From: a virus | Virus record (IMG/VR): IMGVR_UViG_3300048113_000008 | Coordinates: 1 to 25,047 of that record | Direction: 5' to 3' (one strand) | Length of the DNA stretch: 25,047 nucleotides | Shown here: positions 8,090 through 15,372 of the stretch, piece by piece | Layout of the letters: each line of letters begins with the position of its first letter | Numbering within the stretch: position 1 is the first letter of the stretch | Notes under the pieces: model-generated | The model's input: the letters and a program-made list of their open reading frames with translations, nothing else | The model's database searches: none | Told to the model about the DNA's origin: nothing | Program-made: the position numbers and the translations under genes

Positions 8090-8514
8090 TGTCTATTCCA
8101 ATTACAGAATATCGTAATGCTAAAGTTTCAACGGAAGACGGTGGGCGCATAGATGTTGAAATAAACCACCCTGATTATGGTTGGATAGAATATACGCTTG
8201 ATGTTGAAGATACCGACATGACCATAGATAACAGCGCATTGATGACCTTAATCGGTGACGATAAGGAGCCTTATGTTGCTCCTACAGCCGAAGCAGTCGC
8301 GGCTGAAAAGGCTTTTATAATTAGGCAAGAAAGAGATTTTAGGTTGGCGCAATTAGATATTATTCTTTCTAATCCTTTACGTTGGGATGCAATGTCGGAC
8401 GAAGAAAAAGCTTCTTGGATAACCTACAGAACGGCATTATTAAATGTTCCGCAGCAATCAACTTTTCCAGACAGTGTTACTTGGCCTGCTTCCCCCGATG
8501 GTATGTTTTCGTAA
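8089..8514 (+). CDS. Tail fibre assembly chaperone-like protein
   Basis: A 141-residue protein whose C-terminal half matches the phage tail assembly chaperone pattern. It has a run containing RDFRLAQLDIILSNPLRWDAM, a helix with WITYRTALLNVPQQSTFPDS, and the ending VTWPASPDG. The 'yR..L...P.Q..FP.....WP' core is the recognisable signature (Phage_tail_APC type). The N-terminal half is beta-rich (ITEYRNAKVSTEDGGRIDVE) and may contact the fibre. Such proteins typically help fibres trimerise and are often encoded directly after them. Here the ATG overlaps the stop of the collagen-like fibre (TAATG at 8087-8091), so the fibre is the likely client. It may instead be a small structural domain carrying the same motif. 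Confidence 0.75.
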   Translation: MSIPITEYRNAKVSTEDGGRIDVEINHPDYGWIEYTLDVEDTDMTIDNSALMTLIGDDKEPYVAPTAEAVAAEKAFIIRQERDFRLAQLDIILSNPLRWDAMSDEEKASWITYRTALLNVPQQSTFPDSVTWPASPDGMFS

Positions 8515-9179
8515 TGGATATAAAGGAAATTAACTTACTAGGAAATCGATCTTTTCAAATAGATAATTTCTACGACCACCCTGCTTATATTATGGATATG
8601 GTGTTATCAGGACCACCAAATAAAGTAATGACTGAACACCCACTACATGGTGATGAGTTTTTTGATTTGCGCCATCATAGAAAAGAGCCGACGCTAGAAA
8701 AATATACAGACCAATTAGTTGAGATATTAGATAGTGAATTGCAATCTTTTGATGTTTATAAAGAGGACGGTTGCGATGTTTTGGACACTAATTTTATGCG
8801 GTGGAAAAAATCAGATTGGAATAATTACGAAGAAAATTTTTGGTTTCCGCATCAAGACGATGGTTGGGTATGTATAATATATTTAAATGAAGCTGAGACT
8901 AATGGCACAAATATATATGTTGATAAGAACGCAAGCATTCACAGCTATGGCGGTAAGAAAACAGAACAAGACCGACACCCTTGGAAACCAAAATCAGACT
9001 TTGAAATAGTTGATTATTTAGAGCCTAAATTTAACAGAGGATTTTTATTTAACGCAAAACGTATACCGCATGGTGCAGCTATAAATGATGATACATATTT
9101 TTATTCTGAAGCAGACCGTAACTACAGTCGGCACAGATTAAATCAAGCTTTATTCTTTTTTCCAAGGCCACCAAAATAA
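8514..9179 (+). CDS. 2OG-Fe(II) oxygenase-like protein, first of pair
   Basis: A 221-residue protein with the jelly-roll dioxygenase signature. HQD at 113-115 (in WFPHQDDGW) provides the first His and Asp iron ligands, followed by the strand VCIIYLNE. H186 (in AKRIPHGAA) is the distal His, and R206 or R208 is a candidate for binding 2-oxoglutarate. This spacing fits the 2-oxoglutarate/Fe(II) superfamily, and the overall sequence resembles the DUF6445 group as I recall it. The ATG at 8514 overlaps the preceding stop as TAATG; a longer frame begins upstream inside the chaperone gene but is unlikely. The stop overlaps the second oxygenase gene. The substrate is unknown; the collagen-like fibre upstream is a candidate. 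Confidence 0.85.
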   Translation: MDIKEINLLGNRSFQIDNFYDHPAYIMDMVLSGPPNKVMTEHPLHGDEFFDLRHHRKEPTLEKYTDQLVEILDSELQSFDVYKEDGCDVLDTNFMRWKKSDWNNYEENFWFPHQDDGWVCIIYLNEAETNGTNIYVDKNASIHSYGGKKTEQDRHPWKPKSDFEIVDYLEPKFNRGFLFNAKRIPHGAAINDDTYFYSEADRNYSRHRLNQALFFFPRPPK

Positions 9180-9718
9180 TGCGACAAAACTGGCAATTAT
9201 ATAAAAGAAATATTGCGCCCGACGTAGTGCAAAATATTATTGACCAAGCAGGCGAAACAACAAAAGCAGGCACGTTTAATAACGCAGACGATAGTATTCG
9301 AAGCAGTCGTGTTTGTTGGCTTACAAACGAAGATTGGCTTAAAGATTTGCTATTTCAGTATGTAGACCATTCATGCCAAAATGCTTTTTATGTAAATGTT
9401 TTTAAAAATGCAGAAATACAATACACAGAATATCATGCTTCAGAAAATGGTCACTATGATTGGCATCACGATATTGATTGGAATGCAAATGATGGTTTGG
9501 ACAGAAAGCTATCCATAACTGTTCAGTTAAGCGACATAAATGAATATGAGGGTGGTGACTTTCAATTTACAGAAGTTCCAAACCCAGAAATGGAAGATGC
9601 AAAGCAAAAAGGTACTGTTTTAATTTTTCCAAGTTATTTAATACATCAAGTTTCGCCAGTGACTAAAGGCGTAAGAAAATCACTTGTGGCATGGTTCAAA
9701 GGACCAAAGTGGCAATAG
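9179..9718 (+). CDS. 2OG-Fe(II) oxygenase, PKHD/prolyl-hydroxylase-like
   Basis: A 179-residue protein with a textbook 2-oxoglutarate/Fe(II) oxygenase core. H96 and D98 (in HYDWHHDID) are the proximal iron ligands, H156 (in FPSYLIHQVSPVTKGVR) is the distal ligand, and R166 should bind 2-oxoglutarate. Strands LSITVQLSD and GGDFQFTE are as expected. The pattern closely follows PKHD-type hydroxylases and prolyl 4-hydroxylase-like enzymes, which hydroxylate amino-acid side chains, but the substrate cannot be read from sequence. It starts at ATG 9179 by TAATG overlap with the other oxygenase, so the two are probably made together. No signal peptide is seen, so it should act in the host cytoplasm before lysis. 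Confidence 0.92.
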   Translation: MRQNWQLYKRNIAPDVVQNIIDQAGETTKAGTFNNADDSIRSSRVCWLTNEDWLKDLLFQYVDHSCQNAFYVNVFKNAEIQYTEYHASENGHYDWHHDIDWNANDGLDRKLSITVQLSDINEYEGGDFQFTEVPNPEMEDAKQKGTVLIFPSYLIHQVSPVTKGVRKSLVAWFKGPKWQ

Positions 9719-9732
9719 AAAGGGTGTAAATT

Positions 9733-10356
9733 ATGACAGCTTTCGCTCCGTTAGGGTCAACCGCAATAGGCCAAGCATCAACTAATGCAAATTATGCAAT
9801 GGGTGCAGGCAGCGGAACTTTTACCTTGTCACTGCGTGGCGCGGCATTATTGATAGCTGATATTTTCCCTTATGGTGTTTTTCAAATCGACGGTAGACCT
9901 GTTACTTTAACCGCACAAAGGCCGTTATCTGTTAATAATGGTGCTTTTACCTATACTGGGCAAAACGTTGAGTTAGACTATGGTTTTGGAATTGTAGTTG
10001 ATACAACAACATTTACATACTCTGGTCACAATGTAATTTTAGATGTTGGCTTTGGTATGGTTTTAGATACTGCCACTTTTGCAGTAACAGGACAAAATAT
10101 AGATTTTACAAAACAAATGAACATTTCAGCAGAAACTGGAGCGTTTACTTATACTGGTCAAGATGCTTTTAAAGGTGTTGGCGAAGCTTTTGCTGTTGGA
10201 ACATTTACCTACACAGGGCAAGCAGTGGATATGACGGTTCAAAGGCTGTTTCAACCACTATCAGGTGAATTTACTTATTCTTTTGCGGCAGACATTAAAA
10301 CAAGAGGTTGGTTTAGCCCAACCGTACCGCCTGCAATATGGACGGATGCGGCTTAA
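9733..10356 (+). CDS. Repeat-containing virion protein (22-residue repeats)
   Basis: A 207-residue protein built almost entirely of a repeated unit around G.FTYTGQNV.L. Phenylalanines at 30, 50, 72, 94, 116, 138, 158 and 180 mark the repeats, with spacings of 20 or 22 residues. Each unit has Thr/Tyr/Gly turns and alternating hydrophobic residues, suggesting stacked beta-strands as in a fibrous or solenoid virion protein. A short N-terminal region (MTAFAPLGSTAIGQAS) and a C-terminal cap ending WFSPTVPPAIWTDAA flank it. From memory, similar FTLTGQ repeats occur in other marine phage structural proteins. AAAGGG before ATG 9733 is the ribosome site. It has no known catalytic motif; a tail fibre or spike role is inferred from neighbours. 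Confidence 0.75.
   Translation: MTAFAPLGSTAIGQASTNANYAMGAGSGTFTLSLRGAALLIADIFPYGVFQIDGRPVTLTAQRPLSVNNGAFTYTGQNVELDYGFGIVVDTTTFTYSGHNVILDVGFGMVLDTATFAVTGQNIDFTKQMNISAETGAFTYTGQDAFKGVGEAFAVGTFTYTGQAVDMTVQRLFQPLSGEFTYSFAADIKTRGWFSPTVPPAIWTDAA
9814..10284 (+). repeat. Eight 20-22 residue protein repeats
   Basis: Degenerate coding repeats with motif FTYTGQ or variants (FTYSGH, FAVTGQ) at roughly 60-66 base intervals. DNA identity between copies is partial, so these look like old duplications kept for structure. Confidence 0.7.
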
Positions 10357-10387
10357 CGTGCTAGGTTATTATAAATAGGAGATTAAA

Positions 10388-10909
10388 ATGGCTATTACAC
10401 TCACTAAACCAACGGTTGGAGGTTCAGAAGGAACTTGGGGAAATACCATAAATACAGCACTTGATGATGTCCAAAACGCTTTTAACGGTACATCAGGAAC
10501 TGTTGCCCCAAATTTAACTAAATTAACAATTAACGCAACTGACGTAACGGCAACGGCGGCAGAGTTAAATGTTCTTGATGGTGTTACATCAACTGCCGCA
10601 GAACTAAATATTTTAGACGGTGTGACCGCCACCGCTTCAGAATTAAATGCCTTAGATGGGATTACTTCAACAGCCGCAGAATTAAATTTATTAGATGGCT
10701 CAGTTTCTAACACAGTCGTTAATACCAAGGCGGTGGTTTACGGTTCATCTGGGCAAGTACAAGCAACAACTGTTGACTTGGGAGATTGGACTATAACGCA
10801 ATCTGGAAGCAGTTTAAAATTTGCTTACCAAGGAACAAATCGTTTTTCACTAGCATCAAGTGGCGCATTAACAGTAGAAAACAATATAACAGCTTATGGA
10901 AGTGCATAA
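10388..10909 (+). CDS. Tail-fibre-like protein with 13-residue repeats
   Basis: A 173-residue protein. The N-terminus (LTKPTVGGSEGTWGNTINTA) resembles a module found at the start of many marine phage tail-fibre proteins. Residues 53-104 are four tandem copies of a 13-residue unit of the form VT.TAAELN.LDG. The C-terminal part is beta-rich (ATTVDLGDWTITQSGSSLKF, then NRFSLASSGALTVENNITAYG) and looks like the base of a fibre shaft. It is shorter than most fibres with these modules, so it may be an adapter or one segment of a multi-protein fibre. TAGGAGA at 10376-10382 is the ribosome site; the next gene starts directly after the stop. Confidence 0.8.
   Translation: MAITLTKPTVGGSEGTWGNTINTALDDVQNAFNGTSGTVAPNLTKLTINATDVTATAAELNVLDGVTSTAAELNILDGVTATASELNALDGITSTAAELNLLDGSVSNTVVNTKAVVYGSSGQVQATTVDLGDWTITQSGSSLKFAYQGTNRFSLASSGALTVENNITAYGSA
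10544..10699 (+). repeat. Four tandem 39-bp coding repeats (TAAELN.LDG)
   Basis: Four in-frame 39-base units encode V/I-T-x-T-A-x-E-L-N-x-L-D-G. Third bases vary between copies, so the peptide is more conserved than the DNA, which suggests selection on structure. Copy number could vary between relatives. Confidence 0.9.
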
Positions 10910-11728
10910 ATGCCATTACCTAGTAGCGGTTCGCAAATAAGTTTAAACCAAATTCACGTTGAGGCAGGTGGTTCTAGTGGTTCACAAGCGGCTTTAAATG
11001 ATGCTGACATTCGTGCTATGATTGGAAAATCGTCTGGGGCATCAAACGCTTTTAGTGAATATTATGGAATTACAAACTCTGCACCAACTGCAACATATAT
11101 TGGTAGACTTTTAACAACTGGGAATGGGTTTCCGAATGGTGCTTTAACTTTTAATTCTGGTACAAAAGTAGTTGTTGTAACTCTTCAATTAGCAGGGCCA
11201 AGTAATACATTTGTTAACTTCGGCTCAACAGCTATGACGCAAGCTTGTAAGATAGATAATGCTGCAAGTGGTGGGGTTTGGGCGGCGGCTCCTACTTCTG
11301 CTGTTTATTGGCTGCAAACCTCTACGTCTGGTAGTGTAAGCATATCTGGCAATGGTGGTAGTGGTAGATCAGTTTTACACGCTTGGGAAATTACTGGTTA
11401 CAATAGTGCTACACCGCACTCTACAGCAACAGCGCAAAATACAAATACGTCAAGTTTTTCTAAAACTATTTCTTTATCAACAAAATATAACGGATGCACA
11501 ATAGGTTCGGGTGTGACGGAAGATACTAACCCTGTTGGTTCGGTTACTGTAAGTAATTCCGATAGTTTGCAGCAAATAGATTTAGAAAGCGCTACTAATC
11601 ATTACAGTTGGAGAGACCAAGGAACAGCCGAAGGAACTACTAATTATAATTGTAACCAAAATAACCCTGCATCTAACATTGTGTCAGGGTCAACAATTCA
11701 ACAATTAGCCGCCGCACATTGGAAATAA
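10910..11728 (+). CDS. Tail structural protein with ISLNQI/SLNDADIR module
   Basis: A 272-residue protein starting MPLPSSGSQISLNQIHVEAG, followed by SQAALNDADIRAMIG and NAFSEYYGI. I recognise this N-terminal module (ISL.QI..E.GG.....LND.DIR.MIGK.SG....FS.YYG) from tail proteins of marine phages, including cyanophages; it probably anchors a variable distal part. The remainder is a Ser/Thr/Asn/Gly-rich beta protein with four cysteines and a Trp-containing end (AAAHWK). It starts directly after the stop of the repeat-fibre gene. It is likely part of the fibre or baseplate; the distal part may bind a receptor. No enzyme motif is visible. Confidence 0.8.
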   Translation: MPLPSSGSQISLNQIHVEAGGSSGSQAALNDADIRAMIGKSSGASNAFSEYYGITNSAPTATYIGRLLTTGNGFPNGALTFNSGTKVVVVTLQLAGPSNTFVNFGSTAMTQACKIDNAASGGVWAAAPTSAVYWLQTSTSGSVSISGNGGSGRSVLHAWEITGYNSATPHSTATAQNTNTSSFSKTISLSTKYNGCTIGSGVTEDTNPVGSVTVSNSDSLQQIDLESATNHYSWRDQGTAEGTTNYNCNQNNPASNIVSGSTIQQLAAAHWK

Positions 11729-11729
11729 T

Positions 11730-13559
11730 ATGCCATTAGTCCCATTAGATTTAAAAGCAGGATTTTACCGAAACGGGACTGAATTAGATGCTTCTAACAG
11801 ATGGCGTGACGGCAGCTTAGTAAGGTGGCGTGATGGCTCTTTGCGCCCTATTGGTGGGTGGCAAGACTTTAAAAAAGGTTTTTGCACTAATCCAATTAGA
11901 GGCGCACACGCTTGGGAAAGCAATAATGGAACAGCTTATTTTGCGGCAGGAAGCCATAACGAACTAACAGCTATGACAGGCGCAGGGGTAACTTACGATA
12001 TAACGCCAACATCAATGACAACTGGTAGAGAAGATGCAGGGCTTAATTTAGGGTTTAGTGGTGGGTTTTACGGTACTGGTTATTTTGGTACGCAACGCCC
12101 TGCTACTGGCACATATTCAGAAGCAACTAGTTGGCAATTAGATAACTTTGGGCAGTTTTTGGTCGGCATTCATTACGACACTGGAACATTGGTAGAATGG
12201 CAACTTGGCTCATCGGCTGTTGCCGCACCTGTTACAAATGCACCTACAAACAATCTTGGATTAGTTGTCACTGAGGAAAGATTTATATTTTGTCTGGGTG
12301 CAGGCGGCGATCCTAGAAAAGTTCAATGGTGCGATAAAGAAAATAATACCGTTTGGACGCCAGCGGCAACGAATGAAGCAGGAGACATTTTACTGCAAAC
12401 TACTGGGCAAATAATGCAGGGATTAAATACTAGAGGTCAAACCCTGATAATCACTGATAGTGATGCGTTTTCTGCAAAATACTTAGGGCCACCTTATGTT
12501 TATGGTTTTAATAGGGTCGGAACATCTTGCGGTGCAGTTTCGCGTATGTCGGCTGTTGATACAGACATGGGTTCTTTCTGGATGGGGCAAAAAGGCTTCT
12601 TTGGTTTTGATGGTAACTCTGTTAGAGAAATACCTTGCGAAGTTCACGACTACGTTTTTGACGATATAAATGTTAACCAACAATCTAAAATATGGGCGTT
12701 TAGCAATACAGAGTTTAGTGAAGTTTGGTGGTTTTACCCATCATCAAGTAGCTTAGAGATAGATAGATACGTTGCATTTGATTTGCTTGAGAACCATTGG
12801 TTAATTGGCAATTTATCAAGAACTGGTGGGGTTTCTAGGGGTGTATTCAGAACGCCAGTTTTAAGCGGTGAATATACTGAGAATATAACTTATAATGTAA
12901 CTGTAGCTGCAAGTGGTGGTGGCAATAAGTATTTTATATCAGATCATTCTGGTGCAGCCCCAACACTTACATTAAGAAAAGGAAACACTTATCGGTTTGA
13001 CCAATCAAATAATTCTAATATTGGTCACCCTTTCCAGTTTTCTACTACCGCAAATGGTACGCATGGCGGTGGGTCGGCTTATTCAACAAATGTTGTCACA
13101 ACAGGTTCGGCAGGATCAACTGGTAGTTATGTAGAAATTACTGTTACAGATACCACCCCTTCAACGCTTTATTATTATTGCAGTAACCATAGCGGAATGG
13201 GTGGAACAGCAAACGTGATAGAGCCTGTTTTAGTTTGGAACCACGAACAGGGTTTAAATTATGATAGCGGTGCTATTTTTTGTGAAACTGGACCAATTTC
13301 AATAGGAAGCGGTGATGCCGTTGCAAAAGTTACTGAGGTTATACCAGACGAAAAAACGCAAGGTGACGTTGATTTAAAATTTAAAACAAGATTTTATCCT
13401 AACGATACCGAAACAACTCATGGTCCTTTTAACCCAAGCAACCCAACAGCTTTGCGTTTTACTGGTAGACAAATGCGGATGCGCGTTGAAGGTGATCAAG
13501 CAGCTAATTGGCGTGTAGGTACAATGCGATTAGAAACAAAAGCAGGGGGTAGACGTTAA
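11730..13559 (+). CDS. Tail tube/stabilisation-like protein with cupredoxin insert
   Basis: A 609-residue protein. The start (PLDLKAGFYRNGTELDASNR, then WRDGSLVRWRDGSLRPIGGW) and the beta-propeller-like middle (WGQ-type segments, ILLQTTGQIMQGLNTRGQTL, FWMGQKGFFGFDGNSVREIP) are typical of the large tail-hub, gp10-like or tubular proteins of podoviruses. Residues about 385-500 form an extra cupredoxin-like domain, described separately. After it the hub resumes (VWNHEQGLNYDSGAIFCETG) and ends in a beta-strand region with RFTGRQMRMRVEGD. It probably assembles under the adaptor to close the head-tail channel. The stop overlaps the start of the next gene. Confidence 0.8.
   Translation: MPLVPLDLKAGFYRNGTELDASNRWRDGSLVRWRDGSLRPIGGWQDFKKGFCTNPIRGAHAWESNNGTAYFAAGSHNELTAMTGAGVTYDITPTSMTTGREDAGLNLGFSGGFYGTGYFGTQRPATGTYSEATSWQLDNFGQFLVGIHYDTGTLVEWQLGSSAVAAPVTNAPTNNLGLVVTEERFIFCLGAGGDPRKVQWCDKENNTVWTPAATNEAGDILLQTTGQIMQGLNTRGQTLIITDSDAFSAKYLGPPYVYGFNRVGTSCGAVSRMSAVDTDMGSFWMGQKGFFGFDGNSVREIPCEVHDYVFDDINVNQQSKIWAFSNTEFSEVWWFYPSSSSLEIDRYVAFDLLENHWLIGNLSRTGGVSRGVFRTPVLSGEYTENITYNVTVAASGGGNKYFISDHSGAAPTLTLRKGNTYRFDQSNNSNIGHPFQFSTTANGTHGGGSAYSTNVVTTGSAGSTGSYVEITVTDTTPSTLYYYCSNHSGMGGTANVIEPVLVWNHEQGLNYDSGAIFCETGPISIGSGDAVAKVTEVIPDEKTQGDVDLKFKTRFYPNDTETTHGPFNPSNPTALRFTGRQMRMRVEGDQAANWRVGTMRLETKAGGRR
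12882..13229 (+). other. Cupredoxin-like domain inside the tail protein
   Basis: Residues about 385-500 of the 609-residue tail protein. The start ITYNVTVAASGGG leads to a strand with TLRKGNTYRFDQS, then NIGHPFQFS (His433), and finally YYYCSNHSGMGG with Cys484, His487 and Met490. This is the ligand order of type-1 copper proteins (an upstream His, then C-x2-H-x2-M). The domain interrupts an otherwise continuous hub-type sequence. Whether it binds copper is not shown; some phage copies may be purely structural. Confidence 0.75.
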
Positions 13560-13906
13560 TGCCAGTTACACCTCCAGTTATAGGCACGGATATAAGGCAA
13601 TGGGGAAGAGAGCTAAATCTTTTTCTTAGCAGAAACTTAGGTAAATTGTTTTTTAAACAGTCTGACGATGTCCCTGCAGATAATGGTATTTTTCTATGGG
13701 ATGAGCAAAGAAATTATCCTGTTGTTTCTGCGCAAAATGAATTTAAGCAGGTTGCTATGAAACAAACAACGCCTAGTTCTAGTGTTGGTGCGGCAGGCGA
13801 TGCGGCAGGAATGGTAGCTTGGGATGCTAACTATATTTATATTTGTACTGGCACACATAACGGAAGCGCAGCAATTTGGAAAAGGGTAGCATTGTCTACA
13901 TATTAA
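13559..13906 (+). CDS. Small virion-associated protein (115 aa)
   Basis: Probable minor structural protein. The C-terminal segment (AAGMVAWDANYIYICTGTHN followed by GSAAIWKRVALSTY) resembles a short beta-hairpin module, 'G..G..A.D..YIY.CT....G.A.WKR..L', that I know from phage tail and fibre proteins. The N-terminal half has a helical region with IRQWGRELNLFLSRNLGKLF. It begins by TAATG overlap with the long tail protein and is followed directly by a GNAT-like gene. No membrane segment or catalytic motif is seen. It may decorate or plug the tail. Confidence 0.75.
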   Translation: MPVTPPVIGTDIRQWGRELNLFLSRNLGKLFFKQSDDVPADNGIFLWDEQRNYPVVSAQNEFKQVAMKQTTPSSSVGAAGDAAGMVAWDANYIYICTGTHNGSAAIWKRVALSTY

Positions 13907-14287
13907 ATGGCAAAAGATACATTACCACTTAATGAACTTGAAAGATGCCGCCCATGGATAGAGGCGGCTTTGGTGTATACTGGTGGTACTCATATGTGGG
14001 AAGATATAGTTGACGGTATCATGGAAAGTAGAATGCAGCTTTGGCCAAGTCAGAGGGGGTGTATTGTTACAGAAATTGTGGTATACCCTAGAAAGAAAGT
14101 GCTTAATATTTTTTTGGCGGGCGGTGAACTGGACCAAATTTTAGATATGAATGACGATGTTCGTGAGTGGGCAAAGTCTCACGGTTGCGAAGCAGCTATA
14201 ATATCTGGCAGAATTGGTTGGAAAAAACCACTTATACCAGAAGGTTGGAAATTAATGTATGCAAATTTTCAAAAGGAAATTGAATAA
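13907..14287 (+). CDS. GNAT-like / internal virion protein A-like (126 aa)
   Basis: A 126-residue protein. After an N-terminal helix (LNELERCRPWIEAALVYTGG) come a helix with WEDIVDGIMESRMQLWP and the strands CIVTEIVVYPRKKVLNIFLA. Next are a helix (LDMNDDVREWAKSHGCEAAI) and the final strands IISGRIGWKKPLIPEGW. This fold order resembles a GNAT acetyltransferase core and small proteins placed before the internal virion proteins of T7-like phages. The GNAT acetyl-CoA loop (Q/R-x-x-G-x-G/A) is not convincing, so catalysis is doubtful. Its place immediately upstream of the ejection-type genes fits an assembly or internal virion role. It starts directly after the stop of the previous gene. Confidence 0.7.
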   Translation: MAKDTLPLNELERCRPWIEAALVYTGGTHMWEDIVDGIMESRMQLWPSQRGCIVTEIVVYPRKKVLNIFLAGGELDQILDMNDDVREWAKSHGCEAAIISGRIGWKKPLIPEGWKLMYANFQKEIE

Positions 14288-14727
14288 TGGCAAAAGGTGG
14301 TAGAACAGATCAAAAGGCAAATATGCCTGCGTTTGGAGAAACTTTAGCACAGCAAACAGTTGGTGTTGGTACAGATGCGGCTTCACAAGGCTATACGCCA
14401 ATGTACGGAATAGACGTTGCAGGGTTTTCACCAATGCAAACAGCATCTTTCGAAGGTACTGATGTTATGGCAAACGCTTTTAATATGCCATCAACTGGTG
14501 GTCAATCTTATTTACCGCCAACCCAAACAGTCGGTGGAATTACTGGTTACTCATCAGGTGATGTTTTTGATGCAAATGTTGCGGCGTTAGAAAATCGTAG
14601 ACCCGCACAGGTTGATTACATTAATAGTTTTTCAATAGACCCAATTACTGGAGAAATGGGTTCTAGAACCCCTGATAATCAACCCGTTGCACTAGAAATG
14701 CAAGGTCAAGGCAGAAGAGGAAAGTAA
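14287..14727 (+). CDS. Unknown virion-region protein (146 aa)
   Basis: Not recognised. It starts by TAATG overlap with the GNAT-like gene. The sequence is polar and low in charge, with Gly, Ser, Thr, Gln and Pro throughout (for example VGVGTDAASQGYTPMYGIDV and PSTGGQSYLPPTQTVGGITG). It probably lacks a compact hydrophobic core, so it looks largely disordered. The basic ends (MAKGGRTDQK, and QGQGRRGK at the C-terminus) could bind nucleic acid or partner proteins. It lies within the block of probable ejection proteins and may be a minor internal protein; that is inference from position only. Confidence 0.7.
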   Translation: MAKGGRTDQKANMPAFGETLAQQTVGVGTDAASQGYTPMYGIDVAGFSPMQTASFEGTDVMANAFNMPSTGGQSYLPPTQTVGGITGYSSGDVFDANVAALENRRPAQVDYINSFSIDPITGEMGSRTPDNQPVALEMQGQGRRGK

Positions 14728-14728
14728 A

Positions 14729-15367
14729 ATGGCAGGCGGATCAAATCCCAACATGGTACAAGCGGCATCAAACCCATACAGTCAAGCTTCTGCCGCACAA
14801 CAAGGTGCTTTGGCAACTTACGCAAACCCTGCCGCCGCCGCCGCAAATATGATGAACCCATATAATCAGCAAGTGGTAGATACTACACTTCGTGATGTTG
14901 GCAGTGCTGCACAAATGGGGTTAAACCAAATTGGTTCTCAAGCGCAAGGAGTAGGTGCTTTTGGTGGCTCAAGGCAGGGAATTGCAGAGGCAGAGGCATT
15001 AAAAGGATTTAATCAGCAAGCACTTGATAAAGTTGGGGCTTTAAGACAGCAAGGTTACCAACAGGGAATGAACAATGCCTTTAATGCAGCGCAAGGTTTG
15101 CAAAGCGCAGGTCAGCAATCTTTTGGTTACGGGCAAGCCATTCAAAACCAACAAATGCAACAGGGCGCACTTCAGCAAGCTTTAATGCAAAATTTGGCAA
15201 ATGCAGGGTCAAAGCAATATCAAGGTTTTACAGGACAGCCACAAATGGGATTAAATACATTATTGCAAACCTTAACAGGTCAGCCTGATATGAAAGGTCA
15301 AAGCACTAGCTTTCAGCCCGGTCTATTTAATTATTTACAAACAGCGGCAATGATGCAACCGAGGTAG
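14729..15367 (+). CDS. Probable internal virion / DNA ejection protein (212 aa)
   Basis: An Ala/Gln/Gly-rich, mainly helical protein of 212 residues. The segment MNPYNQQVVDTTLRDVGSAA, followed by GVGAFGGSRQGIAEAEALKG, is a pattern I associate with a widespread podovirus protein described as an internal or DNA-transfer protein. Long glutamine-rich helices (QALDKVGALRQQGYQQGMNN, GQAIQNQQMQQGALQQAL) would suit a flexible ejected protein that rebuilds as a channel in the host envelope. It is followed 5 bases later by the transglycosylase protein and then a 632-residue internal-type protein, giving a set of three like the E proteins of P22 or gp14-15-16 of T7. It contains no cysteine. Confidence 0.75.
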   Translation: MAGGSNPNMVQAASNPYSQASAAQQGALATYANPAAAAANMMNPYNQQVVDTTLRDVGSAAQMGLNQIGSQAQGVGAFGGSRQGIAEAEALKGFNQQALDKVGALRQQGYQQGMNNAFNAAQGLQSAGQQSFGYGQAIQNQQMQQGALQQALMQNLANAGSKQYQGFTGQPQMGLNTLLQTLTGQPDMKGQSTSFQPGLFNYLQTAAMMQPR

Positions 15368-15372
15368 GTATA

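Noticed and set aside
8382-8513. Upstream extension of the first oxygenase into the chaperone gene
   Set aside because: It would overlap the chaperone by over 130 bases. ATG 8514 is placed exactly at the chaperone stop like other junctions here.
10357-10387. Possible promoter in the gap before the 13-residue-repeat gene (GTGCTA also found at 1613-1618 after terL)
   Set aside because: The shared stretch is only six bases, and no -35/-10 pair with proper spacing is seen at either place.
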